From NCBI GenBank assembly GCA_937871985.1, contig CALMPB010000079.1, positions 1 to 7,899 on the forward strand: 7,899 nt of DNA, given 5' to 3'. This DNA is from an uncultured Burkholderiaceae bacterium. Lineage in GTDB: Bacteria; Pseudomonadota; Gammaproteobacteria; Burkholderiales; Burkholderiaceae. The position numbers were made by a program, and so were the translations under genes. Each line of letters starts with the position of its first letter. The first letter of the stretch is position 1. Positions 1-5,259 of the stretch are shown here, one piece after another. A model generated the notes under the pieces. It was not told the origin of the DNA and searched no databases. It worked only from the letters and a program-made list of their open reading frames with translations.

Positions 1-548
1 GGGGTGTAGCGGCAGACGAAAAGCTGCAGGTCTTCCGGGAAGCGCGGGTCGAACGACACGAAGTCGGCGAACTCGGCGCCGGTCACCCAGACGTTGTGCA
101 GACACTGCGGGCGGTACTGGTCAGGCACGATTTGGCCCTGCAGATACTTGATGTGGTTCGTGCTCTTGGGTGCTTTGATTTCCAAGACCCCGGTCCGGCC
201 GTCCTCTTCGAAGAACCCGTCGACACTGCAGCCCACGTCAACGTCCGGCAGGTACATGAATCCGGACTCCAGGGCGATGTTTCCTGAGACCTGCTCGTAG
301 GCCATGCGCGCAAGCGGTTCGTTGTCGATTCCGTGCTGCATTTCCTTGGTCACAAATGCGTCGGCTGCTGGCTCGCCGGTGAGCTTCTCGACGGCCAGTT
401 CCATCATGTAATCGCCGCGCTTCGTAGACCATCCCTTCGCAGTGGTCGCCAGCATGTCGGCCACTCGGGAACCCGTAACTCGCCCGCACCGGGCCAATTT
501 CCAGGCGTCCGATCCCTGCTCGTGCGGGGACAAAATGTATCGGCTCAT
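1..548 (-). CDS. YqaJ/lambda-Exo-type phage recombination exonuclease (3' end outside window)
   Basis: Probable 5'-3' double-strand DNA exonuclease that makes the single-stranded ends used by the RecT partner encoded just upstream. About 182 codons are visible, and the reading frame stays open through the left edge. Family marks: an N-terminal Q11...W16..AR.GRVTGSR segment; HGIDNEPLARMAYE at 72-85; a probable metal-binding D110 in SVDG; the nuclease core E123-I-K125 in VLEIKAPK; and Q138 followed by the Q144-Y145 region. D110, E123 and K125 fit the D-(E)xK catalytic pattern of lambda exonuclease. The ATG at 548 overlaps the TGA of the HNH gene as ATGA, which fixes the start. It is the last visible gene of the leftward early operon. 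The family assignment is firm; exact activity is inferred from family knowledge. Confidence 0.9.
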   Translation of the reverse strand, partial: MSRYILSPHEQGSDAWKLARCGRVTGSRVADMLATTAKGWSTKRGDYMMELAVEKLTGEPAADAFVTKEMQHGIDNEPLARMAYEQVSGNIALESGFMYLPDVDVGCSVDGFFEEDGRTGVLEIKAPKSTNHIKYLQGQIVPDQYRPQCLHNVWVTGAEFADFVSFDPRFPEDLQLFVCRYT

Positions 549-1012
549 ATCGTGCTCCCAGGATGCAGGCGGTGCTTCGCCTCCAGATACGCAGCCTGCG
601 CAGCTTCGATGGTGTCGAACAGGCCAAGATAGGTGCCGCGCTGGTTGACGCAGATTCTCGACATGAACCTTCCACCGACATGTCGGTAGACGCCCAGCAC
701 TCCGGTGCTCTTGTTGTGGGAAGCGGGCCGGCGCTGGTTCTGAAGGTTGACCGACCGGCTAACGTCTCGCAGATTGCAGATCCGGTTGTCACTGCGGATG
801 CCGTTGATATGGTCGACGTCGTGTTCCGGCCATGAGCCGTGCACGTACAACCACGCGAGGCGATGAGCGCCGCGCTTCTTGCCAGCGAAATGGAAATGCA
901 GGTAGCCGTTGTTCTTGCGATGGCCAGCAACCTTGCCGGTTGACCGGCGTATAAAGACGCCAGTGGTCGGGTCATAGGCGAATTTCTCGCGCAGTTCGTC
1001 TGCGGGGTTCAT
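545..1012 (-). CDS. HNH endonuclease with C-terminal AP2 DNA-binding domain (homing-endonuclease type)
   Basis: A 155-aa protein with the layout of free-standing phage HNH homing enzymes. It has an HNH nuclease core with H50-R51 (AHRLAW), then DHINGIRSDNR at 67-77 and N80-L81 in ICNLR. An AP2-like domain follows at about 101-150 (GVLGVYRH...YLGLFDTIEAAQAAY...A.HR). The HNH core binds a metal and cuts or nicks DNA; AP2 supplies sequence recognition. The gene lies exactly between recT and the exonuclease gene, with ATGA start/stop overlaps at both ends (1009-1012 and 545-548). It therefore looks like an insertion that kept operon coupling. The alternative is a resident phage nuclease with a role in packaging or DNA metabolism. 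The domain call is secure; the homing role is inference. Confidence 0.92.
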   Translation of the reverse strand: MNPADELREKFAYDPTTGVFIRRSTGKVAGHRKNNGYLHFHFAGKKRGAHRLAWLYVHGSWPEHDVDHINGIRSDNRICNLRDVSRSVNLQNQRRPASHNKSTGVLGVYRHVGGRFMSRICVNQRGTYLGLFDTIEAAQAAYLEAKHRLHPGSTI

Positions 1013-1998
1013 TCCTGGGTACCTCCTTGGTCATCCCGGCCGAAGCCGTCGTCGGACGGGTCGCGGGGCGGCTCGTCGATGGTCTTGCCGTCGTCCGGCG
1101 GCGTTTCGGTGGGCACGGCTTCGCCGCGCAGCACGGCGCCGCGCGCTGCCACGGCGGCCTTGAAGGCGTTGTAGATGGTCATGTCCCGCGTGGCGCGCAC
1201 CTCGGCCAGGCCGTCCTTCCAGACTGCGGCCAGGGCTTCGGCCGTCTTGGCGGCTTCCACGGTCTTGCGCAGGCGCGGCAGCAGATCCGGATCGACCGGC
1301 ACGCTGGTGGCGGTGATGGCCAGCCCTTCGCCGCCGTCGGTGTTCAGGTGGTGGATAGCTTCGGAAAGCCGGTCGTTTTTCGGCCAGTATTTGTAGGCAC
1401 GCTTGACGACCGTCTTCTTGGCCATCTCGCCGTAGTCGGTCTTCCAGGGCGACGACTTGCCGGACTTCACCGACTGCGACCGGTTCATGATCGCGTCGAT
1501 GTCGGCGCGGCTCATGGGCGTAGTCAGGTAGTCGCCGTCGGCGGTCTTGACCACCACGTAGGCGCCGACGATTTCGCCGCGGTCTTTGCTGAACGGGTTG
1601 AAAACGTGCGTGGGCGGAGCGTCGAAGCCGTTCAGGGCGAAGTTGTCCGCCTCGCGCACCAGCTCGGCCTGCGCCCAACGGATGGAGCCGGTGGCTACGG
1701 CTAGATCAATCAGGCCCATGTAGCTGATGTCCAGGCAGATCCTGCCGTCGCGCGGCACCAGATAGGCCTGACGCTTGGCCGGATTCAGGCTGATCCCGAT
1801 GGCGGCCACGTTGGTGACCGCATTGATGACCGACTGGCGGTTGCCGGTGGCGATCTTCAGCGCGAAGTCGTTGTTCTGCAGGACCTGGATCGCAAAACCG
1901 GCTTCCTTCTCGAAGTTGATCGACGGGTCGGTCAGCACCGCGGCGAACGAGTCGCGGCTGTCGTAGATGTCCTGGGTGATGACTGCGAGGTTGTTCAT
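1009..1998 (-). CDS. recT: RecT-family single-strand DNA annealing protein
   Basis: A 329-aa protein, at the long end of the RecT family. Residues about 18-230 carry the family core: a segment around NRQSVINAVTNVAAIGISLNP, then the hallmark PAKRQAYLVPR and ICLDISYMGLIDLAVATGSI, and later YGEMAKKTVVKRAYKYWPK. RecT proteins bind single-stranded DNA and anneal complementary strands, partnered by the nuclease that resects the ends, here the YqaJ-type exonuclease encoded downstream. The C-terminal ~60 residues are acidic and low in complexity (TETPPDDGKTIDEPPRDPSDD), probably a disordered tail. The ATG at 1998 overlaps the stop of the upstream 150-aa gene as ATGA. It belongs to the early leftward operon and should be silent in the lysogen. 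Confidence 0.95.
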   Translation of the reverse strand: MNNLAVITQDIYDSRDSFAAVLTDPSINFEKEAGFAIQVLQNNDFALKIATGNRQSVINAVTNVAAIGISLNPAKRQAYLVPRDGRICLDISYMGLIDLAVATGSIRWAQAELVREADNFALNGFDAPPTHVFNPFSKDRGEIVGAYVVVKTADGDYLTTPMSRADIDAIMNRSQSVKSGKSSPWKTDYGEMAKKTVVKRAYKYWPKNDRLSEAIHHLNTDGGEGLAITATSVPVDPDLLPRLRKTVEAAKTAEALAAVWKDGLAEVRATRDMTIYNAFKAAVAARGAVLRGEAVPTETPPDDGKTIDEPPRDPSDDGFGRDDQGGTQE

Positions 1999-2447
1999 GC
2001 TTCCACCTTCGCCGGTGCGGTCAGCTTCGACACGATCACGTCGCCGATCAGGCCGTCCAGGCGGCCGCGCAGGTCGTCGCCATCCATTTCCGCGATGATC
2101 GCCAGGACGCGCTGGGCCATGACCGGCTTGGCCGCCTCGATGGCCTCCTGCAGATACGTCCAGCCCTTGCTGGCCTCACGGTCCCAGGCATTGGGCTTGG
2201 CGAAGACGGTGTAGGAGGAAAGATCGTTGACGATCTTGATGGCGTTGGCGCGCACGGTTTCGACCATGGAGCCGTCGAATGCTGCATCGACCTCCTTGCG
2301 TACCAGCTCGTAGGCGGCATTGCTCAGGATGCGCTCGAAGCTGGAGGCGGAGACACGGCCGCAGGCAGCGCGGAACTCGTCGCGGGCGATGTGGCGCTTT
2401 TCTTCGTCGCCAAGGTAATCGTCGATGTTGATGGTGATATTGGTCAT
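1995..2447 (-). CDS. Uncharacterised phage protein encoded next to recT (150 aa)
   Basis: I do not recognise a named domain. The protein is soluble, mostly helical in appearance, with no signal peptide or membrane segment. It opens MTNITINIDDYLGDEEKRHI and has a mixed charged body with residues such as W in NAWDREASKGWTYL. The frame stays open upstream to 2606, but the start at 2447 is chosen because it follows the stop of the preceding gene with a 1-nt gap (TGACATG) and because the residues before it are a Ser/Ala/Pro-rich translation of the upstream gene in another frame. Its stop overlaps the recT start as ATGA, so it is probably made together with RecT. A helper role in recombination is possible but unsupported by any motif. 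Confidence 0.8.
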   Translation of the reverse strand: MTNITINIDDYLGDEEKRHIARDEFRAACGRVSASSFERILSNAAYELVRKEVDAAFDGSMVETVRANAIKIVNDLSSYTVFAKPNAWDREASKGWTYLQEAIEAAKPVMAQRVLAIIAEMDGDDLRGRLDGLIGDVIVSKLTAPAKVEA

Positions 2448-2448
2448 G

Positions 2449-2640
2449 TCATTCCTTCGCGACGACCACGGTCTTGCCGCAGCCTTCGCAGGCGGTGAGG
2501 GTGGATTGGGCTTGCTCGTCGCGCTGCTGGCGGTCGCCGAGGGCAAGAACGATGCCGCCGATGAAGACGACGGCGCAGGCAGCGCCGACCCATTCGTGAC
2601 GATCAAGCTGGCGCAGGGCGCGCAGGAGGCGGCGGATCAT
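2449..2640 (-). CDS. Small single-span membrane protein with a CxxC motif (63 aa)
   Basis: The protein has an arginine-rich N-terminus (MIRRLLRALRQLDRHEW), one hydrophobic segment at about 17-34 (VGAACAVVFIGGIVLAL), then a polar tail ending in CEGCGKTVVVAKE with C51 and C54. By the positive-inside rule the N-terminus should be cytoplasmic and the CxxC tail periplasmic. Two cysteines alone could form a disulfide or half of a metal site. The start at 2640 is chosen because it overlaps the upstream stop as ATGA; the longer in-frame reading to 2721 overlaps the previous gene and is Arg-rich. Not a family I can name; a membrane role in early takeover of the host is speculative. Confidence 0.72.
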   Translation of the reverse strand: MIRRLLRALRQLDRHEWVGAACAVVFIGGIVLALGDRQQRDEQAQSTLTACEGCGKTVVVAKE

Positions 2641-2930
2641 TGGGCACCTCGCACGCGGATCATCGCGTCGGCCACGCGGTAGGCGTGTTCGACCACGCCC
2701 GTGACGCACCACTGCTGCCATTCCTCGACGCTCAGGGTCTTGTCCGCCCGGTCGCCGTAGCGCTGGTCATCAGGCACGGCCAGCATTCCCTGCATGGCCT
2801 TGGCCGCGAAGTAGTCGCGCAGGGTCATGCCCGGGTGCTTCGTGGCCATCACCGGGTTGTTAAAATCCCATTCCATGCGATGGACGGGGAAGGCCGGGCC
2901 GCCGTGTTCTTTCAGGTCGTCCAGGTTCAT
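2637..2930 (-). CDS. Conserved phage protein with GMTLRDYFAAKAMQ motif (97 aa)
   Basis: It resembles a small-protein family seen often in phages and prophages, marked by GGPAFP at 10-15, GMTLRDYFAAKAMQGML at 34-50 and a C-terminal AYRVADAMIRVR at 83-94. The function of this family is not known to me. No membrane or signal sequence is present, and the motif segments look helical and amphipathic. The start at 2930 overlaps the stop of the 129-aa gene as ATGA, and its own stop overlaps the next start the same way. The frame is open upstream to 3029, but that part is an Arg/Pro-rich shadow of the neighbouring gene. It belongs to the leftward early operon. Confidence 0.82.
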   Translation of the reverse strand: MNLDDLKEHGGPAFPVHRMEWDFNNPVMATKHPGMTLRDYFAAKAMQGMLAVPDDQRYGDRADKTLSVEEWQQWCVTGVVEHAYRVADAMIRVRGAQ

Positions 2931-3316
2931 GCTTTGCTCCAGCCACGGCGGGCAAAAGTCACGCGCCGGCCGTCGTCGCACAGGTCGACCAGGTCGGACA
3001 CCAGATGGCCGCGAGCCAGCAGCGCCCACTGGCGGAAGTGCGCGCCGACCACCGCGAGCTCGTCGCCGCGCACGCAGGACTGGACCGCCAGCGCAAACGC
3101 CTGCTCGGCGCTGGGCTTGCCCTCGGTCGCGGAATACAGCGCCTCGGCCGCGCGCTGGTCGTAGTCGTGCTGGCGCTGCACGGTCATGTCGCGGATCAGC
3201 GCCACGTGCAGATCAGCATCCATTTCGCGCAGGGCAGCCGCGCGGCGCTGCGTCGCCGTCAGCGGCGGGATGATCGCGGCCGTGCCGCATTCGGTGGGGT
3301 AGGCGAGGTTGGCCAT
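2927..3316 (-). CDS. Uncharacterised early phage protein (129 aa)
   Basis: No family recognised. The protein starts MANLAYPTECGTAAIIPPLT, has a long charged helical middle (TQRRAAALREMDADLHVALI, then a stretch with VQRQHDYDQRAAEALY) and ends in RRVTFARRGWSKA. It carries three scattered cysteines and no membrane segment. The start at 3316 sits one base after the stop of the upstream gene (TGACATG), and a purine-rich AAGGACGG lies about 10 nt upstream. Reading further up to 3481 gives only a shadow of the neighbour. Coupled on both sides inside the leftward operon, so probably an early accessory function. Confidence 0.75.
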   Translation of the reverse strand: MANLAYPTECGTAAIIPPLTATQRRAAALREMDADLHVALIRDMTVQRQHDYDQRAAEALYSATEGKPSAEQAFALAVQSCVRGDELAVVGAHFRQWALLARGHLVSDLVDLCDDGRRVTFARRGWSKA

Positions 3317-3317
3317 G

Positions 3318-3710
3318 TCAGTTCCGTCCTTCGTTCTCGTAGGAAGCAGCCAACACGCCAGCGCGCGGCACAGCCGGAGCGCGGCGGCTCGCCAGCAGGC
3401 GCAGGAAATAGCCCGGCATCCACTTGGCACGGAACGCCAGGAAATCGGTGCCCACGTCGCAGGCAACGCGCAGCGCCGCACGGGCCGCCCGGCTGACCGG
3501 CGCGCTGAACTGGTCGCCGAACCAGAACTTGCGCTCCTGGAACAGGCTGTCCTGCGCGCTCTGGCGCTTCGCCGGATTCACGCGGTAGCAGGGCGCGCGG
3601 TCCCGCGAGTAGTCGCGCACCACGGCGCGCAGCTTCGACACATTCAGCAGGTATTCCTGGCCGGTGGCGCCGATACGCTCGGCGCGGCGGGCGATGCGGT
3701 TCTGATTCAT
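3318..3710 (-). CDS. Uncharacterised basic early phage protein (130 aa)
   Basis: Second gene of the leftward operon. The protein is strongly basic, rich in Arg and Ala, with an N-terminus MNQNRIARRAERIGATGQEY and a middle stretch holding CYRVNPAKRQSAQDSLFQER. No known domain is visible to me. The start at 3710 is preceded by CAAGGAGACATCC, which gives a clear AAGGAG ribosome-binding site with 6-nt spacing; this decides against the longer open frame that reaches 4013 through the promoter region. Its stop is followed after one base by the next start. The basic character would allow nucleic-acid binding, but this is only a guess. Confidence 0.75.
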   Translation of the reverse strand: MNQNRIARRAERIGATGQEYLLNVSKLRAVVRDYSRDRAPCYRVNPAKRQSAQDSLFQERKFWFGDQFSAPVSRAARAALRVACDVGTDFLAFRAKWMPGYFLRLLASRRAPAVPRAGVLAASYENEGRN

Positions 3711-3723
3711 GGATGTCTCCTTG

Positions 3724-3738
3724 CCCCGGCACCCGGGG
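3724..3738. repeat. GC-rich inverted repeat upstream of the second early gene
   Basis: CCCCGG-CAC-CCGGGG is a perfect 6-bp stem with a 3-nt loop in the 44-nt gap between the 59-aa and 130-aa genes. It lies just upstream of the AAGGAG site of the 130-aa gene. No T-run follows on either strand, so it is not an ordinary intrinsic terminator. It could protect the mRNA or modulate initiation. Confidence 0.45.
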
Positions 3739-3754
3739 CGGGGTGGGGGAAGGA

Positions 3755-3934
3755 TTAGCGGTAGGGGAGGAAGGCTTGCTTCACGCCATCGGCGGCGAGA
3801 TTCGCGGAGACGGTGCTGAACCAGCGGCTGCCGCGATGCTCTTTCGAGTAGCGCAGACCGAGAAAGCGCAGAGCGCGGCCAACCACCATGCCGGCGATGT
3901 GCTGCGCGTTGTCGATCAGGCCTTGCTTCGTCAT
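3755..3934 (-). CDS. First gene of the leftward early operon, unknown small basic protein (59 aa)
   Basis: The protein opens MTKQGLIDNAQHIAGMVVGR and continues through a basic stretch (RALRFLGLRYSKEHRGSRW) to a C-terminal AADGVKQAFLPYR. No domain recognised. The start at 3934 has a good AAAGGGAGA ribosome-binding site 5-6 nt upstream; the longer frame to 3982 would run into the operator. As the first gene after the leftward promoter it sits where lambda has N, and the basic central stretch is compatible with RNA binding. I see no convincing boxB hairpin, so an antiterminator role is only positional speculation. Its N-terminus resembles that of the 54-aa protein encoded at 6139-6303. Confidence 0.7.
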   Translation of the reverse strand: MTKQGLIDNAQHIAGMVVGRALRFLGLRYSKEHRGSRWFSTVSANLAADGVKQAFLPYR

Positions 3935-3976
3935 TTCCGTCTCCCTTTTGCTCACCGGGTGGTGGGTGTATCTGCA

Positions 3977-4042
3977 ACCCATATTTGGGCTGATGGGAGA
4001 ATATTGAACCCATAGATGGGTAATGTCAACCCATAGATGGGT
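3977..4042. promoter_or_regulatory. Left operator cluster (three palindromic repressor sites)
   Basis: Three related palindromes lie here. CCCATATTTGGG is at 3978-3989, and the perfect ACCCATAGATGGGT occurs twice, at 4008-4021 and 4029-4042. Centre-to-centre spacing is 31 bp then 21 bp, close to three and two helical turns. The last two flank and overlap the -35 box of the leftward promoter, so a bound repressor would block RNA polymerase. The same site type and spacing recur at 4949-5014, which identifies them as shared targets of the repressor and/or Cro-like protein encoded at 4547-5256. Site identity is directly visible; protein binding is inferred. Confidence 0.85.
4001..4029 (-). promoter_or_regulatory. 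Leftward early promoter (PL-like)
   Basis: On the minus strand a perfect -35 box TTGACA (4029-4024) is followed after 17 nt by CAATAT (4006-4001), a weak -10. One operator occupies the spacer and another touches the upstream edge of the -35. Transcription would start near 3994 and give a leader of about 60 nt before the 59-aa gene. The -10 matches consensus poorly, so its exact position is less certain than the -35. Confidence 0.65.
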
Positions 4043-4049
4043 TTTGAAG

Positions 4050-4075
4050 AAAGAAAAAAGGGCGGCAAGGCCGCC
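4050..4075 (-). terminator. Intrinsic terminator of the repressor operon
   Basis: Read on the minus strand, GGCGGC-CTT-GCCGCC forms a perfect 6-bp GC stem with a 3-nt loop (4075-4061). It is followed directly by a T-rich tail CTTTTTTCTTTC. It lies 16 nt after the stop of the secreted-protein gene and just before the left operators. It therefore separates lysogen-stage repressor transcription from the lytic leftward operon. Confidence 0.9.
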
Positions 4076-4091
4076 GCGAGGATCTTCTAGG

Positions 4092-4517
4092 CTACGGCGC
4101 CGTTCTGGCTTTCACCATGGTCGAGACTGCGTTCATGAATATTTCGTCGGGGTTCTTTTTGCAATGTTCTTCCAGCCACGTAATCATGTTGTTTGCTTGC
4201 CAAACAATAGGAGCAGGAAGCGACTCATCAGTCGCCCGCTGTAAGTTCGTGGCACTGACAAACCCATAAGCCCATTCGATAAACATTGAGGAACCAGAAA
4301 TCCAAGTGCCTTTCTCGTCGGATCTGCCGATGAATGGGCGTTCGAGCTTGGCCGCTTGGATAAAGTCGCCGCAAGATTTGTACCCATAGCCGATTACCTG
4401 CGCAGGCCTACTCCATTCCTTGTCCTGCGCAGCAATTGCACAACCGGAGCTAAAGAACAGAAATGCGGTTAGGAGTTTGCTGATCTGCCTCAATGTTTTC
4501 ACCCATTTGTTTGTCAC
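4092..4517 (-). CDS. Small secreted protein, probable lysogeny-expressed accessory gene (141 aa)
   Basis: The N-terminus has a basic region (K4, K7, R10, K14), a hydrophobic core LLTAFLFFSSGCAIA at 15-29 and a likely signal-peptidase site around AIAAQ, so the mature ~110 residues should be periplasmic. SSGC is a poor lipobox. C49 and C119 probably form a disulfide. The pattern C-G-x-F...W82-x-x-GF-x-S...N91...W114-L-x-x-HC-x-x-NP-x-x-x-x-x-x-A resembles the small Rap1a/HdeA-like periplasmic proteins of Proteobacteria, though I cannot confirm membership. The start is GTG with no clear ribosome-binding site; TAG lies 9 nt upstream in frame, so no longer start exists. Base composition is visibly AT-richer than the neighbours, which suggests a recently acquired moron. 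It follows the repressor with a 29-nt gap and precedes the terminator, so it should be made in lysogens. Confidence 0.8.
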   Translation of the reverse strand: MTNKWVKTLRQISKLLTAFLFFSSGCAIAAQDKEWSRPAQVIGYGYKSCGDFIQAAKLERPFIGRSDEKGTWISGSSMFIEWAYGFVSATNLQRATDESLPAPIVWQANNMITWLEEHCKKNPDEIFMNAVSTMVKARTAP

Positions 4518-4546
4518 AGGACCAGACTAACGCAAGCTGTCGCCTA

Positions 4547-4954
4547 TCAGGCGGCTTTCTTGGGAGCACCGCTTTTTGTGGAAGCGCCCTTATGACGCTG
4601 CACTTTAGATTTGACGAGCGAAATCACTTCGTTGCGTTCATCCAGCGGGATCAGTTGAAAGTCCTCCGATGAGATCCCAGGCAGTGGCCAGTCGCCAGGG
4701 CTTCTTGCAGGATCGATCCTCCGGGTGTTCTGAGGATCGGGATGTAGCAACTCCCACGGCTCCATACCGCAGGCACGCGCAAGCTCGGCCAAGTTGTCAA
4801 CTTTCAGTGCCACTTCGGCGCGGCGCGCACGATCAATAGTTGACCGCCCTACACCAGAGGCCTTCGCGGCAGCCTCATTTGATCCGAATTTCAGCCCCGG
4901 GCCGATGAGCCGGTTCAGGTTGTCTGCAAGGATTTTCATAGCGCGTTTACCCAT
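4547..4954 (-). CDS. XRE-type HTH phage repressor without a peptidase domain (CI-like)
   Basis: Probable immunity repressor of the switch. The N-terminal half is a helix-turn-helix of XRE type: NEAAAKASGVGRSTIDRARR at about 26-45, followed by LKVDNLAELARACGMEPWELL. The C-terminal part is short and ends in a lysine-rich tail (KVQRHKGASTKSGAPKKAA). No S24/LexA-like autocleavage domain is present; lambda CI is about 237 aa, this is 135. The start at 4954 lies inside an operator palindrome with no ribosome-binding site. A second ATG at 4939 (MKILADNLNR, 130 aa) fits the usual beginning of such HTH domains and may be the true one. The gene is divergent from cro and probably autoregulated through the 4949-4962 operator. 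The assignment rests on position, fold and operators. Confidence 0.85.
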   Translation of the reverse strand: MGKRAMKILADNLNRLIGPGLKFGSNEAAAKASGVGRSTIDRARRAEVALKVDNLAELARACGMEPWELLHPDPQNTRRIDPARSPGDWPLPGISSEDFQLIPLDERNEVISLVKSKVQRHKGASTKSGAPKKAA

Positions 4955-5014
4955 ATTCGGGAATATGCCGGGATTCTCAGCCCAAGTGTGGGTTGACGTA
5001 ACCCATAAATGGGT
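4949..5014. promoter_or_regulatory. Right operator cluster between repressor and Cro-like gene
   Basis: Three palindromic sites: CCCATATTCGGG at 4950-4961, CCCAAGTGTGGG at 4981-4992 and the perfect ACCCATAAATGGGT at 5001-5014. Centre-to-centre distances are 31 and 21 bp, identical to the left cluster. The third site is the best match to the left-cluster consensus and the middle one is the most degenerate, so the sites may be bound in graded order. The first covers the beginning of the repressor gene; the second abuts and the third fills the spacer of the rightward promoter. Binding by the repressor or Cro-like protein is inferred. Confidence 0.85.
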
Positions 5015-5021
5015 TGAGAAT
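4993..5021 (+). promoter_or_regulatory. Rightward early promoter (PR-like)
   Basis: TTGACG (4993-4998) and GAGAAT (5016-5021, four of six consensus positions) are separated by 17 nt. The spacer is filled by the best operator of the right cluster. Expected transcription start is near 5028, next to the ATG at 5029, so the cro message would be almost or fully leaderless. Confidence 0.7.
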
Positions 5022-5028
5022 GCCGCAT

Positions 5029-5256
5029 ATGGAACAGACCGAAATTCTCTCCCCCGTCCTGGCCCGGCTCCGCGAAGTGAAGCACTCCGATCTTCCGGAG
5101 GTTGCTCGGCTCTCTGGTGTGCCCGAAAGCACCTTGCGCAAGCTCCGTTACGGAGAGGTTAAAGACCCGCGGGTTCAGACCGTGCAGGCCTTGCGCAATT
5201 ACTTCGCGGGAGTTGATGCAGTGTCCGCCGCCCCCACCCACCAGGAGGCCGCATAG
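5029..5256 (+). CDS. Cro-like HTH regulator (75 aa)
   Basis: Small DNA-binding protein, divergent from the repressor. The HTH core is LPEVARLSGVPESTLRKLRY, followed by GEVKDPRVQTVQALRNYF, a layout usual for phage Cro/CI-like regulators. The tail (DAVSAAPTHQEAA) looks unstructured; its codons supply the AGGAGG of the next gene. In-frame alternative starts exist at 5014 (TTG) and 5020 (ATG), but these lie in the promoter, and the predicted transcription start is at about 5028, so 5029 is preferred even though no ribosome-binding site precedes it. It probably competes with the repressor for the six shared operators and favours lytic growth. First gene of the rightward operon. Confidence 0.85.
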   Translation: MEQTEILSPVLARLREVKHSDLPEVARLSGVPESTLRKLRYGEVKDPRVQTVQALRNYFAGVDAVSAAPTHQEAA

Positions 5257-5259
5257 ATG
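5228..5259 (+). repeat. Gene-junction cassette, copy 1
   Basis: A 32-nt segment ending the Cro-like gene (PTHQEAA, TAG) and including AGGAGG and the ATG of the next gene. It matches 5453-5484 at 28 of 32 positions. It couples two genes whose stop and start codons abut directly. Confidence 0.75.

Noticed and set aside
238..975. Minus-strand open frame of 245 codons spanning the HNH and exonuclease genes
   Set aside because: The two real genes in neighbouring frames carry clear nuclease motifs and an ATGA junction; this frame has none.
1027..1704. Plus-strand open frame of 225 codons opposite recT
   Set aside because: It is antisense to the recT core and Val/Gly/Arg-rich in the way typical of GC-rich shadows; it has no ribosome-binding site or family likeness.
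2640..3758. Overlapping plus-strand open frames opposite the leftward operon
   Set aside because: Their translations are His/Arg/Ala-rich reversals of the minus-strand genes, and their starts do not fit any promoter or ribosome-binding site.
3955..3966. CACC-GGGT-GGTG repeat in the leftward leader as a boxB-like antitermination hairpin
   Set aside because: The stem is only 4 bp, the loop is not of boxB type and no boxA is seen nearby, so I cannot support a nut site.
4380..4510. Half-operator look-alikes (ACCCAT) within the secreted-protein gene
   Set aside because: They lack the inverted partner ATGGGT and the 31/21-bp spacing, so chance matches are likelier.
4541..4553. Small hairpin CGCCT-3 nt-AGGCG at the repressor stop codon
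   Set aside because: Only a 5-bp stem and no T-run, so it is unlikely to stop transcription; the strong terminator at 4050-4075 serves the operon.
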